From NCBI GenBank assembly GCA_030696085.1, contig JAUYNL010000088.1, forward strand, positions 1 through 64,000: a stretch of 64,000 nucleotides of DNA, written 5' to 3'. The position numbers and the translations under genes were made by a program. Below are positions 28,159 through 36,705 of the stretch, piece by piece; positions within the stretch are counted from its first letter, which is position 1; every line of letters begins with the position of its first letter. Origin of the DNA: Luteolibacter sp. Its GTDB lineage: Bacteria; Verrucomicrobiota; Verrucomicrobiia; Verrucomicrobiales; Akkermansiaceae. Under the pieces are notes generated by a model that ran no database searches, was not told the origin of the DNA, and saw only the letters and a list, made by a program, of their open reading frames with translations.

Positions 28159-30797
28159 AATCCGGCCCCAAGGAACGCCGTTTCCTCGATGCGCTCCGCG
28201 ACCTCTTCGTCGGCGCGAAGGTGGACGGAAAGTCCGGTTACATCAACCTGATGCGGATCAAGGCGACTTACTTCCAGAAAGCCGTCGAGCCCGTCTTGTT
28301 CGAGGACATTTCTACGGCGCTCAAACCCTTCCCGGAATTCCGCGAGGAACTTTTCGACAAGCTCCACGCCTTTTTCTCCCGCTACTTCAGCCGCAGCGGG
28401 TCGATCTGTTTCGCCTACACGCCGCAGCACATGAGCGTTTACGAGCGGGTGTACACCGACGAACAGGACGTGGTTCTGTTCTGGAAAACCCACATGCTCC
28501 ACTACGTGAAGACCGACCGGCTCTTCAATGACCTGAACGTGGAACTCGATGGCCACTCATTCTTCTTCGATTGCTCCGGGATGGAGCTCAAGAAATCCAA
28601 CGAGAAACGGGAACTCGTTTACACCTTCGAAAAGGTCGAGAAAAAGAAGGACGCGCAAACCGCCCGTCTCACCGTGGCCTATTCCCAGAGCGGTCGGAAA
28701 ACCAAAACCGACGATATCCTCAAGGCGCTCCACAAGGCGGGGATGAAAGTGACCGAAGCCACGCTCGACAAGGCCATGCGCATCTTCGGCCGGCAGAGCG
28801 AGGTGGATTACTTCATCAACAAGGACGCCGGTGGATTCCTTCGCGAGCAATTCGACCTGTGGATGTATCAATACGTCTTCAAGGACGAAACCCACTGGAC
28901 CGAGGGTCGCATCAAACAACTCCAGGCCCTCAAGGAAATCGCTTACAAACTCATCACCTTCATCGCGCAGTTCGAAGACGAACTGCTCCGCGTGTGGACC
29001 AAACCGAAATTTGTCAGGGATTCCCATTACGTCATCACTCTGGATCGGATCATCGGGCGCGACGGCGGCATGGAAGCGCTCTCCGCGTTCCTCAAGCATG
29101 CCGGAATCAAGTCACAGGTCGCCGAATGGAAGAGTCTCGGAATCGTCAATGATACATTCGACAAGAAGGTGATCCTCGAAGGAAAAGGTAAGGACGTCAC
29201 TCTAGCGGACGCGTGGCGTTCACTGCCTCTCGATACCCGCCATTTTGACAAGGATCTGGAAATCTCGCTGCTCGGACTGTTCGACGACCTCGACAACCAG
29301 CTCGACGGACGTTTGATCAAAAGCGAGAACTGGCAGGCGCTTAATACGTTTCGCTCAAAATATCAAAAACGGATTAAGAGCATTTACATCGATCCGCCGT
29401 ATAACACCGGCCAGGATGACTTCATTTATGACGATGCCATCCAGGCGTCATCATGGCTGAGTATGCTTCGAGAGAGGATTGAAATATCAAAAAACTTATT
29501 GCGTGAAGATGCAGCATTCGGGGCAAGCATCGACCAAAACGAAATTACGAACTGCTTACAGGTTCTCGACATCGTGTTCGGGAAAGAGAATCGGTCGGGG
29601 ATTGCCACTGTAAAACGTGGCTCTGTTACTGGACACAAAGCGATTAACCCCGGACTGGTAAACGTCGTTGAATATCTTCCGATTTACGCGAACAAGAAGA
29701 AAGATTGGAACCCAAACCGACTATTCAAACCACGGCCAAGAAACGACCGCTATAATTCATTCATCAAGAATCGCAGCGCAAAATGTGAAACTTGGGAGTT
29801 TACCTCACTTCTTGATGCTTTCGCAGCGCACCTTCGCGTTGCCAAGCCACAACTGAAAAAGGAATTGGGAGGTTCATTCGAAAAAGAGATTTTTAAATTT
29901 GTCTGCGATAACCGTGATGCTGTGATTCAGTTTGCCCGTCCTGACGCGGACAAGGTCAGCGAAGATGTTAGGGAGGCAATTAAGCGATCAAAAATCAATC
30001 CGAGCAAAGTTCTCCATTTTGCCCGTAAAAACGAATCGGATTTCTACCTGCGCAACGGCGAACGAATCATTTTTTATGCTGACCGCCTCAAACTAATCGG
30101 CGGCAAATGGGTCACCGTGGAGCCAATGGCTGACATTTGGGATGATGTAAGTCCAAATGACTTGCACAACGAAGGAGGAGTTGAGCTTAAAAAGGGCAAG
30201 AAGCCCGAAAGTCTATTGCACCGTTTTGTTGAACTCACATCCAACAAAGGTGATACGATTGCTGACTTCTTTTTGGGTTCCGGGACTCTAGCGGCAGTTG
30301 CGCAAAAATCTGGAAGGCGTTGGTTCGGCACTGAATTTGGAGATCATTTTGAAAGCAAAATCATAGTTCGTCTCAAAAAGGTTCTCGCTGGTGAATCGTC
30401 AGGCGTTTCTTCTGCTTGTGAATGGAAAGGCGGAGGATTCTTCAAATACTCGACGCTCGAACAGTACGAAGACTCGATTTCCCGCGCCTGTTACGCCGAA
30501 GAGGAAGACCTGTTCCGCAACACCAAGACGGACACCTACAGCCAGTATGTCTTCTTCCGAGATCTGAAACTCGTGGAAGGGCTGGAGATTGACAAGAAAA
30601 CCAAGAAGGTCGAAGTCCATCTCGACCGGCTCTATCCGGACATCGACCTGGCGGAAACGCTTTCCTGTGTCACCGGAAAATGGATCAAGCGCATCACCGC
30701 CGACGAAGTCGAATTCGCCGATGGCAGCAAGGAGAGCCTGACCGATCCCGATTGGCGCTTGATCAAGCCATTCATCTTCTGGGGCCCCGTGGTCTGA
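28137..30797 (+). CDS. mod: Type III restriction-modification methyltransferase (Mod-like) with N-terminal extension
   Basis: 886 residues. The catalytic core is a beta-class amino-methyltransferase: motif IV DPPYNTG (residues about 418-424) precedes SAM-binding motif I FFLGSGTLAAVA (about 709). This is the order expected of type III Mod proteins, which methylate adenine N6. Between them, residues about 450-690 form the target-recognition region, notably more AT-rich and lysine-rich. The first about 370 residues have no counterpart in classical EcoP1/P15 Mod and I do not recognise them. The gene overlaps the OLD gene by 22 bp and is followed after 21 bp by res. The sequence specificity is unknown. 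Confidence 0.88.
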   Translation: MSHDPTVKSGPKERRFLDALRDLFVGAKVDGKSGYINLMRIKATYFQKAVEPVLFEDISTALKPFPEFREELFDKLHAFFSRYFSRSGSICFAYTPQHMSVYERVYTDEQDVVLFWKTHMLHYVKTDRLFNDLNVELDGHSFFFDCSGMELKKSNEKRELVYTFEKVEKKKDAQTARLTVAYSQSGRKTKTDDILKALHKAGMKVTEATLDKAMRIFGRQSEVDYFINKDAGGFLREQFDLWMYQYVFKDETHWTEGRIKQLQALKEIAYKLITFIAQFEDELLRVWTKPKFVRDSHYVITLDRIIGRDGGMEALSAFLKHAGIKSQVAEWKSLGIVNDTFDKKVILEGKGKDVTLADAWRSLPLDTRHFDKDLEISLLGLFDDLDNQLDGRLIKSENWQALNTFRSKYQKRIKSIYIDPPYNTGQDDFIYDDAIQASSWLSMLRERIEISKNLLREDAAFGASIDQNEITNCLQVLDIVFGKENRSGIATVKRGSVTGHKAINPGLVNVVEYLPIYANKKKDWNPNRLFKPRPRNDRYNSFIKNRSAKCETWEFTSLLDAFAAHLRVAKPQLKKELGGSFEKEIFKFVCDNRDAVIQFARPDADKVSEDVREAIKRSKINPSKVLHFARKNESDFYLRNGERIIFYADRLKLIGGKWVTVEPMADIWDDVSPNDLHNEGGVELKKGKKPESLLHRFVELTSNKGDTIADFFLGSGTLAAVAQKSGRRWFGTEFGDHFESKIIVRLKKVLAGESSGVSSACEWKGGGFFKYSTLEQYEDSISRACYAEEEDLFRNTKTDTYSQYVFFRDLKLVEGLEIDKKTKKVEVHLDRLYPDIDLAETLSCVTGKWIKRITADEVEFADGSKESLTDPDWRLIKPFIFWGPVV

Positions 30798-30818
30798 AGC
30801 CTGTAACGACTTTCCGCC

Positions 30819-33800
30819 ATGTCCCTCAAATCCCTCGAACATCTGGTTTCCAAGCAGGCCTTCGAAAGCCTGCCTGCGAACTGGAACAGCTTCGACCTCG
30901 CACGCTTCTCGCGAGGCAAGGCGCTTTGGAAATACCAGCAGGATGCGCTCAAGGGTGCCTTGTCGGTACTTTGGAAATACTACGAGGATTTTGAAGATTA
31001 CGTGCCGGGCGCTGACTTGTATGCTGATCGCGAGCGCCGTGAGAAGCTCGCTTCCTGGTATGAGCACGGCATGCACCTCTCGCCGAAGGAACGGAAGTCA
31101 CTCAACCTCTCGCTGAAAAAGGCCAAGCGCCCGCTCCGCCTGCTGCTGGAAGACTATTTCCCATTGGACGAAGAGGAGCCGATCATCAACTTCCAGTCCA
31201 TCTGCAACCGCATGGGATTCTGGATGGCCACCGGAAGCGGGAAAACCATCGTGCTGGTCAAGCTGCTGGAACTGCTTCACCACCTCATGCGGCGTGAGGA
31301 AATCCCCAGGAACGACATTCTGATGCTCACGCACCGTGAGGATCTCATCGAACAATTCCGCAAGACGGTGGATGAATTCAACGGGGCTCCCGATGCTCCC
31401 GTTCACATCGAGCTTTGCGAACTTCGGGAATATCCGGAAGTCAAACGGGATCATCCCGGCGGTTTGCTTGGCAGGGATTCGACGTTGCGCGTGTTTTACT
31501 ATCGCTCGGACAACCTCAGCGACGAGCACAAGGAACGGATCGTCGATTTCCGCAACTACGACAACGACGGACGCTGGTATGTCCTGCTCGACGAAGCGCA
31601 CAAGGGCGATTCCGCCGATTCCAAGCGCAAGCACCTGTATGCCATCCTGACGAGGCAGGGTTTCCTTTTCAATTTCTCCGCCACTTTCACCGACGTTCTC
31701 GATCTTGCGACGACGGTCTCGAACTTCAATCTTTCCGAATTCATCGGTCAGGGCTACGGCAAACACATCGCGATTCTAAAACAAGAATTGGCCGCCTTCA
31801 AAAAGCGCGGCGGAGGTGGTGACTACACCGACGATGAAAAGCGCAAGGTCGTCGCCAAGAGCATGATTCTTCTGGCCTTCACGGCTGCCAAGGTCCGCGA
31901 GGCAAGGCAGGTGTCCGGAGATCCCGGATTCTACCACCACCCCATGCTTCTAACTCTCGTCAATTCGGTGAACACCGAGGATGCCGACCTGAAAATCTAC
32001 TTCGAGCAGATCCTCGCCATCGGCCGCGGCCAGGTTCCGGACAAGGTTTGGAAAGAGGCGAAAGATGAACTCTGGGAAGAGTTGAAGGACGAGCCGGAAT
32101 TCCTTTATGAGGATCGGAGGAAAGTCTCCATCACCAAGGCTGATCTCGACAAGATCGGCGAGAAGGATGTTTGGAAAGAGGTCTATAACTTCGATGGCAA
32201 GCAAGGCGGGGACATCGAAGTCCTGGTCCGCCCCGGCAACAAGCAGGAGTTGGCTTTCAAGATGAAGACTTCCGCACGGCCGTTTGCGCTAATTCGCATC
32301 GGTGACGTAACCGGCTGGATCAAAGAGAAGCTGAGCGGTTTCGACTTCATCGAAACTCTGGAAACCGAGAGTTTTTTCAAGACGCTGAACGATGCGGATT
32401 CCCCTTTCAACATCCTGATGGGGTCCCGGAGTTTCTACGAGGGTTGGGATTCGAACCGCCCGAACGTCTTGAATTTCGTGAACATCGGCACTGGCGACGA
32501 CGCCAAGAAGTTCATCCTCCAATCGGTAGGACGCGGTGTCCGCGTTCAAAGCTGGAAGGGCGACCGGCGTCGATTCGAAGAACTTCACGAGGAATTCGAT
32601 GACCGTCAGAAATTCCGCGTGATCAAGCCCGTGACAGTGTATCCGGAAACGCTTTATGTTCTCGGAACCAATCGCGACGCGCTCAACGTCGTCCTTCAGG
32701 AACTCAAAAAGGAAAAACCGGCAACGCAGCAGATCCTGCAGCTTCAACTCAACCCCTCAGTGAGCGGCGGGCGTTTGTTGGTTCCCGAATATCGGGATCG
32801 CAACCACGTTCTCATGGAAGATCGGACTCCCGCAAAGTTCGAAATCGCCGGCGAGGACATTTCGCTTTTGACCGGTTACGCGGATTCAATCGTCGATGAC
32901 CGGGTCATGTTGTGCGCCCATGGTGCCGACGGTGAGAAGGTGGATTACCTTCGCAAGAGTCTTGAGGATCAGGAAACCTACTACGGCACTTATGGCCGGA
33001 GACCATTCCGAAATCTTGAGGTCATGGTCGGCCGCGTGATGGGGTATTTTGGATTGCGTTCCAAGGAACTCTCCCGCATCCGCGATCTGGCGGATCAGGA
33101 CATCGTGCATTTCAAGCACATGTCCGTGGACAAGGAACATGCTGAAGCGATCCAAAGGAAGATTGATCAGGTCTTGAGATCTCAAACTCCCGCGGGACTA
33201 AAGGCCAAGGAAACCATCGAAAAACGTTACAAGCAGGGTGAATTGGATTTGGACGGGCTCGTCCGCGAGATGGAAGATCAGGCTCTGACAGGACGTGCCA
33301 ACTACAACGAAGAGCTTGGAATCGAATACCTGGCCCAACATTATTACCTCCCAACGCTCTACTCCACGAAAGGGCGCAAGCTCGACTACCTCCGGCACAT
33401 CATCGACGTTGAAAGTGAGACCAAATTTCTTGGATCACTTCAGGAACACCTGAAAAAACCAGACGCCAAGATCAAGGATATGGATTGGTGGATGTTCGCC
33501 AAACTCGACCAGTATCTCGACGTTCCTTTCGTTCCCTACTACAGTCCATCACAGAACCGGATGGCCAAGTTCATTCCCGACTTCATCTTTTGGGCGCGCA
33601 AAGGTTCCCACTATCGAATCCTGTTCGTGGATCCGAAAGGCATGGAAAATCAGGACTGGGAAAGAAAAGCAGAAGGTTTCTGCGAGCATTTTGAGGAGAA
33701 GGGGAAACCACGGGTATTCGTCATCGACGACATGGAAGTTGAAGTTCACCTCTGCCTCTTTACGAGGGACAGAAATCCTGCTTCTGAGGGCGGGTACAAA

Positions 33801-33893
33801 CGCTTCTGGACAGATTCCATTCCCTCAGCACTAGAATCCTTGATCGCGATTTCAACGAAAAGCTCCTCAACTTCCTCACCGGCCAGGTCATGA
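30819..33893 (+). CDS. res: Type III restriction subunit (Res), DEAD-like helicase/nuclease
   Basis: 1024 residues. The SF2 helicase core has motif I ATGSGKT (about 137-143), DEAH-box LLDEAHKGDS (about 258) and FSATFTD (motif III). Motif V/VI features include SFYEGWDSNRPNV and QSVGRGVR. A PD-(D/E)xK nuclease follows near residues 918-941, as FIPDFIFW then ILFVDPKG. Res translocates or slides on DNA from unmethylated sites and cuts with Mod. The final 13-14 codons read through the right gatB repeat in another frame, so the native C-terminus was probably replaced at integration. The catalytic domains look complete. It follows mod by 21 bp. Confidence 0.9.
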   Translation: MSLKSLEHLVSKQAFESLPANWNSFDLARFSRGKALWKYQQDALKGALSVLWKYYEDFEDYVPGADLYADRERREKLASWYEHGMHLSPKERKSLNLSLKKAKRPLRLLLEDYFPLDEEEPIINFQSICNRMGFWMATGSGKTIVLVKLLELLHHLMRREEIPRNDILMLTHREDLIEQFRKTVDEFNGAPDAPVHIELCELREYPEVKRDHPGGLLGRDSTLRVFYYRSDNLSDEHKERIVDFRNYDNDGRWYVLLDEAHKGDSADSKRKHLYAILTRQGFLFNFSATFTDVLDLATTVSNFNLSEFIGQGYGKHIAILKQELAAFKKRGGGGDYTDDEKRKVVAKSMILLAFTAAKVREARQVSGDPGFYHHPMLLTLVNSVNTEDADLKIYFEQILAIGRGQVPDKVWKEAKDELWEELKDEPEFLYEDRRKVSITKADLDKIGEKDVWKEVYNFDGKQGGDIEVLVRPGNKQELAFKMKTSARPFALIRIGDVTGWIKEKLSGFDFIETLETESFFKTLNDADSPFNILMGSRSFYEGWDSNRPNVLNFVNIGTGDDAKKFILQSVGRGVRVQSWKGDRRRFEELHEEFDDRQKFRVIKPVTVYPETLYVLGTNRDALNVVLQELKKEKPATQQILQLQLNPSVSGGRLLVPEYRDRNHVLMEDRTPAKFEIAGEDISLLTGYADSIVDDRVMLCAHGADGEKVDYLRKSLEDQETYYGTYGRRPFRNLEVMVGRVMGYFGLRSKELSRIRDLADQDIVHFKHMSVDKEHAEAIQRKIDQVLRSQTPAGLKAKETIEKRYKQGELDLDGLVREMEDQALTGRANYNEELGIEYLAQHYYLPTLYSTKGRKLDYLRHIIDVESETKFLGSLQEHLKKPDAKIKDMDWWMFAKLDQYLDVPFVPYYSPSQNRMAKFIPDFIFWARKGSHYRILFVDPKGMENQDWERKAEGFCEHFEEKGKPRVFVIDDMEVEVHLCLFTRDRNPASEGGYKRFWTDSIPSALESLIAISTKSSSTSSPARS

Positions 33894-33958
33894 AGGCCGC
33901 CTCCACCAAACCAAATCCGAAACAAGTGACCGAACTGCTGCGAGCACGGCTCCTGTAG
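33853..33958 (+). pseudogene. Duplicated 3' fragment of gatB (right copy of 104-bp direct repeat)
   Basis: This 106-bp remnant encodes only the last about 34 residues of GatB and a TAG stop, and it cannot be a functional gene. It matches 26175-26278 at 103 of 104 positions. The res gene ends inside it in a different frame, and an inverted repeat begins at its last few bases. Confidence 0.95.
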
Positions 33959-34040
33959 CGGCGGTCTATGACCGCCGATGCGCATGAAAATCCCAACGGA
34001 CAATATATAATCCAGCGACGGTCATAGACCGCCGCTACAG
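33953..34040. repeat. Palindromic (REP-like) element
   Basis: Two 25-bp arms (33953-33977 and 34016-34040) are inverted complements with one mismatch, separated by 38 bp. The left arm overlaps the stop of the gatB remnant. It is probably a dispersed REP/MITE-type repeat or a terminator-like hairpin. No other copy was found in this window by eye. Confidence 0.9.
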
Positions 34041-34051
34041 TTCAAATAATC

Positions 34052-34585
34052 ATGATCCCCGACTTCGCCCAATCACTTTACGACCGCTTCGAGCGCGAGG
34101 GCATTCCCTTGCTTCTGGCAGGCGCTTGGGCGGTATGCCATCATGGCTATTCACGCCTCACTCTTGATGTGGATTGGGTTTGCCCGCGCTCCAAGGAAGC
34201 CAGGGCCGTTGCCTTGATGGCCAATCCGCATTTCACCAAACGCACCGATGGCATGGCATCCCGCTTCAAGAACCGAAAACATCCCGCGCTGCCCTACGTC
34301 GATTTGATCTGGGTGGACGATTCCACTTTCGAAAGAATGGCGGAACCAGATCCTGATCCGGATAAAGATGGAAATCTGAATTTCCGGGTCATCAGTTTCC
34401 GCGCACTTCGCGCCATGAAGCTACATGCGCTCAAGGATGGAAAAACACGAGACCACAAGGATCTTCTGGATATTCGCCTGCTCTTAAGGTATGGCCACTC
34501 CCGCATCTCCGAAGAAGAATTGAAATCCATGTGCGAACGCTACGCGGAACCGGGAGCCTACGAAAAAATCAAATCCGAAGCATGA
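34052..34585 (+). CDS. Nucleotidyltransferase-like protein
   Basis: A 177-residue protein. The fold signature is LLLAGAWAVCHHGYSRLT followed by the acidic pair LDVDW, a variant of the GG...DxD arrangement of MNT-type enzymes; the first Gly of the usual GG pair is Ala (AGAWAV). A third acidic residue lies in PYVDLIWVDD. The C-terminus KDGKTRDHKDLLDIRLLLRYG matches helices typical of this group. Its stop overlaps the start of the 66-residue gene by 4 bp (ATGA), and that gene in turn overlaps prfA, making one translationally coupled chain. It is the third such gene in the window. Function is unknown. Confidence 0.75.
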   Translation: MIPDFAQSLYDRFEREGIPLLLAGAWAVCHHGYSRLTLDVDWVCPRSKEARAVALMANPHFTKRTDGMASRFKNRKHPALPYVDLIWVDDSTFERMAEPDPDPDKDGNLNFRVISFRALRAMKLHALKDGKTRDHKDLLDIRLLLRYGHSRISEEELKSMCERYAEPGAYEKIKSEA

Positions 34586-34782
34586 AAGTGATCGATCTCA
34601 ATCTACCTGATTTCTCCGACCACACGCCGCCACCACAAGTCACACTCGGCGTTTACGAAAAGTGGGTGTTCGAATGGCTGGCCTGCGGCCTGCGACCTAT
34701 CTTGACCGACGAGGAACTCATCGCCGACTTCATGAATAACGAAGGCCGCCAGACCGAGGAGTGGCCTGACTTCGGACTATGA
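34582..34782 (+). CDS. Small acidic protein between nucleotidyltransferase and prfA
   Basis: 66 residues with no recognised domain. The sequence includes VTLGVYEKWVFEWLACGL and a C-terminal acidic tail (NNEGRQTEEWPDFGL). It starts inside the end of the nucleotidyltransferase gene (ATGA overlap at 34582-34585) and ends inside prfA's start (ATGA overlap at 34779-34782). Conserved pairing with the nucleotidyltransferase, as with a cognate antitoxin or regulator, is plausible, but nothing in the sequence shows it. Being short, its coding status rests on the two exact overlaps and on plausible protein composition. Confidence 0.65.
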   Translation: MKVIDLNLPDFSDHTPPPQVTLGVYEKWVFEWLACGLRPILTDEELIADFMNNEGRQTEEWPDFGL

Positions 34783-35861
34783 GCCTTATCCACGTGGATT
34801 ATTCCTCCCTCATTGCCAAACGCCGCGAACGCTTTTCCGAACTGGAGGAAGCGGTGGGCGATCCGGATTTGTTCTCGGATCCGAAACGCGCCACAGCCAT
34901 GCTGCGCGAGCACCGGAAGCTCAAACAGACCCTCGAACTCTGGGAAAAAATCGAGGACGCGAAACGCCATCTCGCCGACAACCAGGAACTCGCCAAATCC
35001 GAGGACGCGGACTTCTCCACCATGGCCGCCGAGGAAATCCCGGTCTTGGAAACCAGCATCGCCGCCCTCTCCGAGGACCTGCAATACGCGCTCCTTCCCG
35101 CCGACCCTAACGAGGATCGTGATGCCTTGATAGAAATCCGTGCCGGCGCCGGCGGTGACGAAGCCTCGCTCTTCGCCGCCGAACTGATGCGCGCCTACCA
35201 ACGCTACGCGGATCTCCGCGGTTGGAAATCCGAACATCTGGAAAGCAGCCCCTCGGAGGTTGGCGGCTTCAAGGAAGTGATCCTCAAAATCACCGGCGAC
35301 GAGGTGTTTCGCTTCCTCAAATACGAGTCCGGCGTCCACCGCGTCCAGCGCGTGCCCGCCACCGAGACCCAGGGCCGCGTCCATACCTCCACCATCACCG
35401 TCGCCGTGCTGCCGGAGGCCGAGGAGGTGGACGTGGAACTCAAAGCCGACGACCTCCGCATCGAAGTCTGCCGCGCCGGCGGCGCTGGCGGCCAGCACGT
35501 CAACCGCACCGAGTCCGCCGTGCAGATCTTCCACCTTCCCACCGGGCTCTATGTCCGCTGCGAGGAAGGCCGCTCGCAGATCAAAAACAAGGAACTCGCT
35601 CTGCAGATCCTCCGCTCGAAACTCTACGAGCAGAAACTCCGCGACCAGCAGGACGCCTACTCCTCCCACCGCCGCTCGCTCATCGGCTCCGGGGATCGCT
35701 CGGAGAAAATCCGCACCTACAATTTCCCCCAATCGCGCGTCACCGATCACCGGATCGGCCTGACCTCGCACAACCTCGCCGGCATCATGGCCGGCGATTT
35801 CTCGGAATTCACCACCGCGCTCCAGAAGTCTGAAATGGCCGAACGCCTAGCCGACGCATGA
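34779..35861 (+). CDS. prfA: Peptide chain release factor 1
   Basis: 360 residues, standard length. RF1 recognises UAA and UAG and triggers peptide release. Domain 2 carries the PxT anticodon-like tripeptide in RVPATETQGR (near 194), which excludes RF2 (SPF). The catalytic GGQ is in AGGAGGQHVNRTES (near 237). The N-terminal alpha domain and the C-terminal SDRSEKIRTYNFPQ-like stretch (here GDRSEKIRTYNFPQ) are present. The start overlaps the 66-residue gene by 4 bp and the stop overlaps the DNA methyltransferase gene by 4 bp. In many bacteria the gene after prfA is prmC; here it is not. Confidence 0.97.
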   Translation: MSLIHVDYSSLIAKRRERFSELEEAVGDPDLFSDPKRATAMLREHRKLKQTLELWEKIEDAKRHLADNQELAKSEDADFSTMAAEEIPVLETSIAALSEDLQYALLPADPNEDRDALIEIRAGAGGDEASLFAAELMRAYQRYADLRGWKSEHLESSPSEVGGFKEVILKITGDEVFRFLKYESGVHRVQRVPATETQGRVHTSTITVAVLPEAEEVDVELKADDLRIEVCRAGGAGGQHVNRTESAVQIFHLPTGLYVRCEEGRSQIKNKELALQILRSKLYEQKLRDQQDAYSSHRRSLIGSGDRSEKIRTYNFPQSRVTDHRIGLTSHNLAGIMAGDFSEFTTALQKSEMAERLADA

Positions 35862-36694
35862 AACTCCTCCACGGCGATTGCCTCAAAACCCTGCCCACGC
35901 TTGACGCGGGCTCCTTCGATCTGGTCGTCACCTCGCCGCCCTACAATCTCGGCATCAACTACAAGAGCTTCAAGGACACCGCCCCGCGCGAGGAGTTTCT
36001 AACATGGTGCCGCGCATGGGCCGCCGAGGTGAAACGAGTGATGGCGGATGGAGCCTCGTTTTTCCTCAACGTAGGCGCTGCTCCCGCAAACCCGCTGATG
36101 CCCCACCAGTTGATCCTCGCCCTCACCGATGGCACCGATCCGCTCTTCACCTTGCAGAACACCTTCCACTGGATCAAATCCATCACCATCGAAACTCCTT
36201 CCGGAGAACAAATCAGTGCCGGTCATTTCAAGCCGATCAACTCGAAGCGCTATGTGAACGATTGCCACGAGTATGTGTTTCATCTCACAAAATCCGGAGA
36301 TATCGAACTCGACCGCCGCGCGGCCGGCGTGCCCTATGTCCACAAATCCAACATCGCCCGCTGGGGCCACACCGGTGGCGCGGACCTCCGCTGCCGCGGC
36401 AACACCTGGTTCATTCCCTACGAAACGATCCAATCACGCGACAAGGAGCGTCCTCACCCGGCCACCTTCCCCATCGCTCTGGTCGAGCAATGCGTGCGCC
36501 TTCACGGCAGGGGCGCGGAAACCCGCCTGCTAGATCCCTTCCTGGGCATCGGCACCTCCGCCGTGGCCGCGCGCCGCCAGGGAATCGAACACTTCACCGG
36601 CATCGAACTGGACGCCCTCTACCTCGAAACCGCCCGCAAGCGGATCGAGGAGGAGGCGGAGCGCCTGTCCGGCGAACTTCCACTGGGGATCTAA
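35858..36694 (+). CDS. Solitary DNA methyltransferase (N4-cytosine-type, SPPY)
   Basis: 278 residues. The N-terminal motif IV is TSPPYN (residues about 25-30) and motif I lies late, as DPFLGIGTSAVAA (about 225-237). This is the beta-class order of DNA amino-methyltransferases; SPPY is usual for N4-cytosine and some N6-adenine enzymes. It is small, with a short target domain, and no restriction gene is beside it. The start overlaps the prfA stop by 4 bp, so it is translationally coupled with RF1. It is not PrmC: that enzyme has NPPY after its SAM motif. Role could be epigenetic regulation or an orphan methyltransferase; this is inference. Confidence 0.85.
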   Translation: MKLLHGDCLKTLPTLDAGSFDLVVTSPPYNLGINYKSFKDTAPREEFLTWCRAWAAEVKRVMADGASFFLNVGAAPANPLMPHQLILALTDGTDPLFTLQNTFHWIKSITIETPSGEQISAGHFKPINSKRYVNDCHEYVFHLTKSGDIELDRRAAGVPYVHKSNIARWGHTGGADLRCRGNTWFIPYETIQSRDKERPHPATFPIALVEQCVRLHGRGAETRLLDPFLGIGTSAVAARRQGIEHFTGIELDALYLETARKRIEEEAERLSGELPLGI

Positions 36695-36701
36695 GATCCC
36701 C
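36685..36701. terminator. Possible short hairpin at convergent gene ends
   Basis: A perfect 7-bp stem (36685-36691 with 36695-36701) whose 3-base loop is the stop codon of the DNA methyltransferase gene. It lies next to the convergent isomerase gene. There is no T-run, so its role as terminator is uncertain. Confidence 0.35.
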
Positions 36702-36705
36702 GGTC

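Larger units (their letters stand above)
26175..33956 (+). mobile_element. Defence island integrated at the gatB 3' end
   Basis: The interval between the two 104-bp direct repeats contains exactly three genes in one orientation: OLD-type nuclease, type III Mod and type III Res. The period is 7678 bp. The left copy completes gatB and ends in TGA. The right copy ends in TAG made by an inverted repeat element, which is probably the original flank. This is what site-specific or homologous integration of a circle carrying the gatB 3' end would leave. No integrase, transposase or relaxase gene is present, so the mechanism is unknown and the element is not autonomous. Confidence 0.7.

Noticed and set aside
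26281-33852. An integrase, transposase or relaxase in the island
   Set aside because: Looked for in all three genes and the gaps; none is present.
35858-36694. Reading this gene as prmC because it follows prfA
   Set aside because: The motif is SPPY before a late SAM motif, the beta-class DNA methyltransferase order, not NPPY after the SAM motif.
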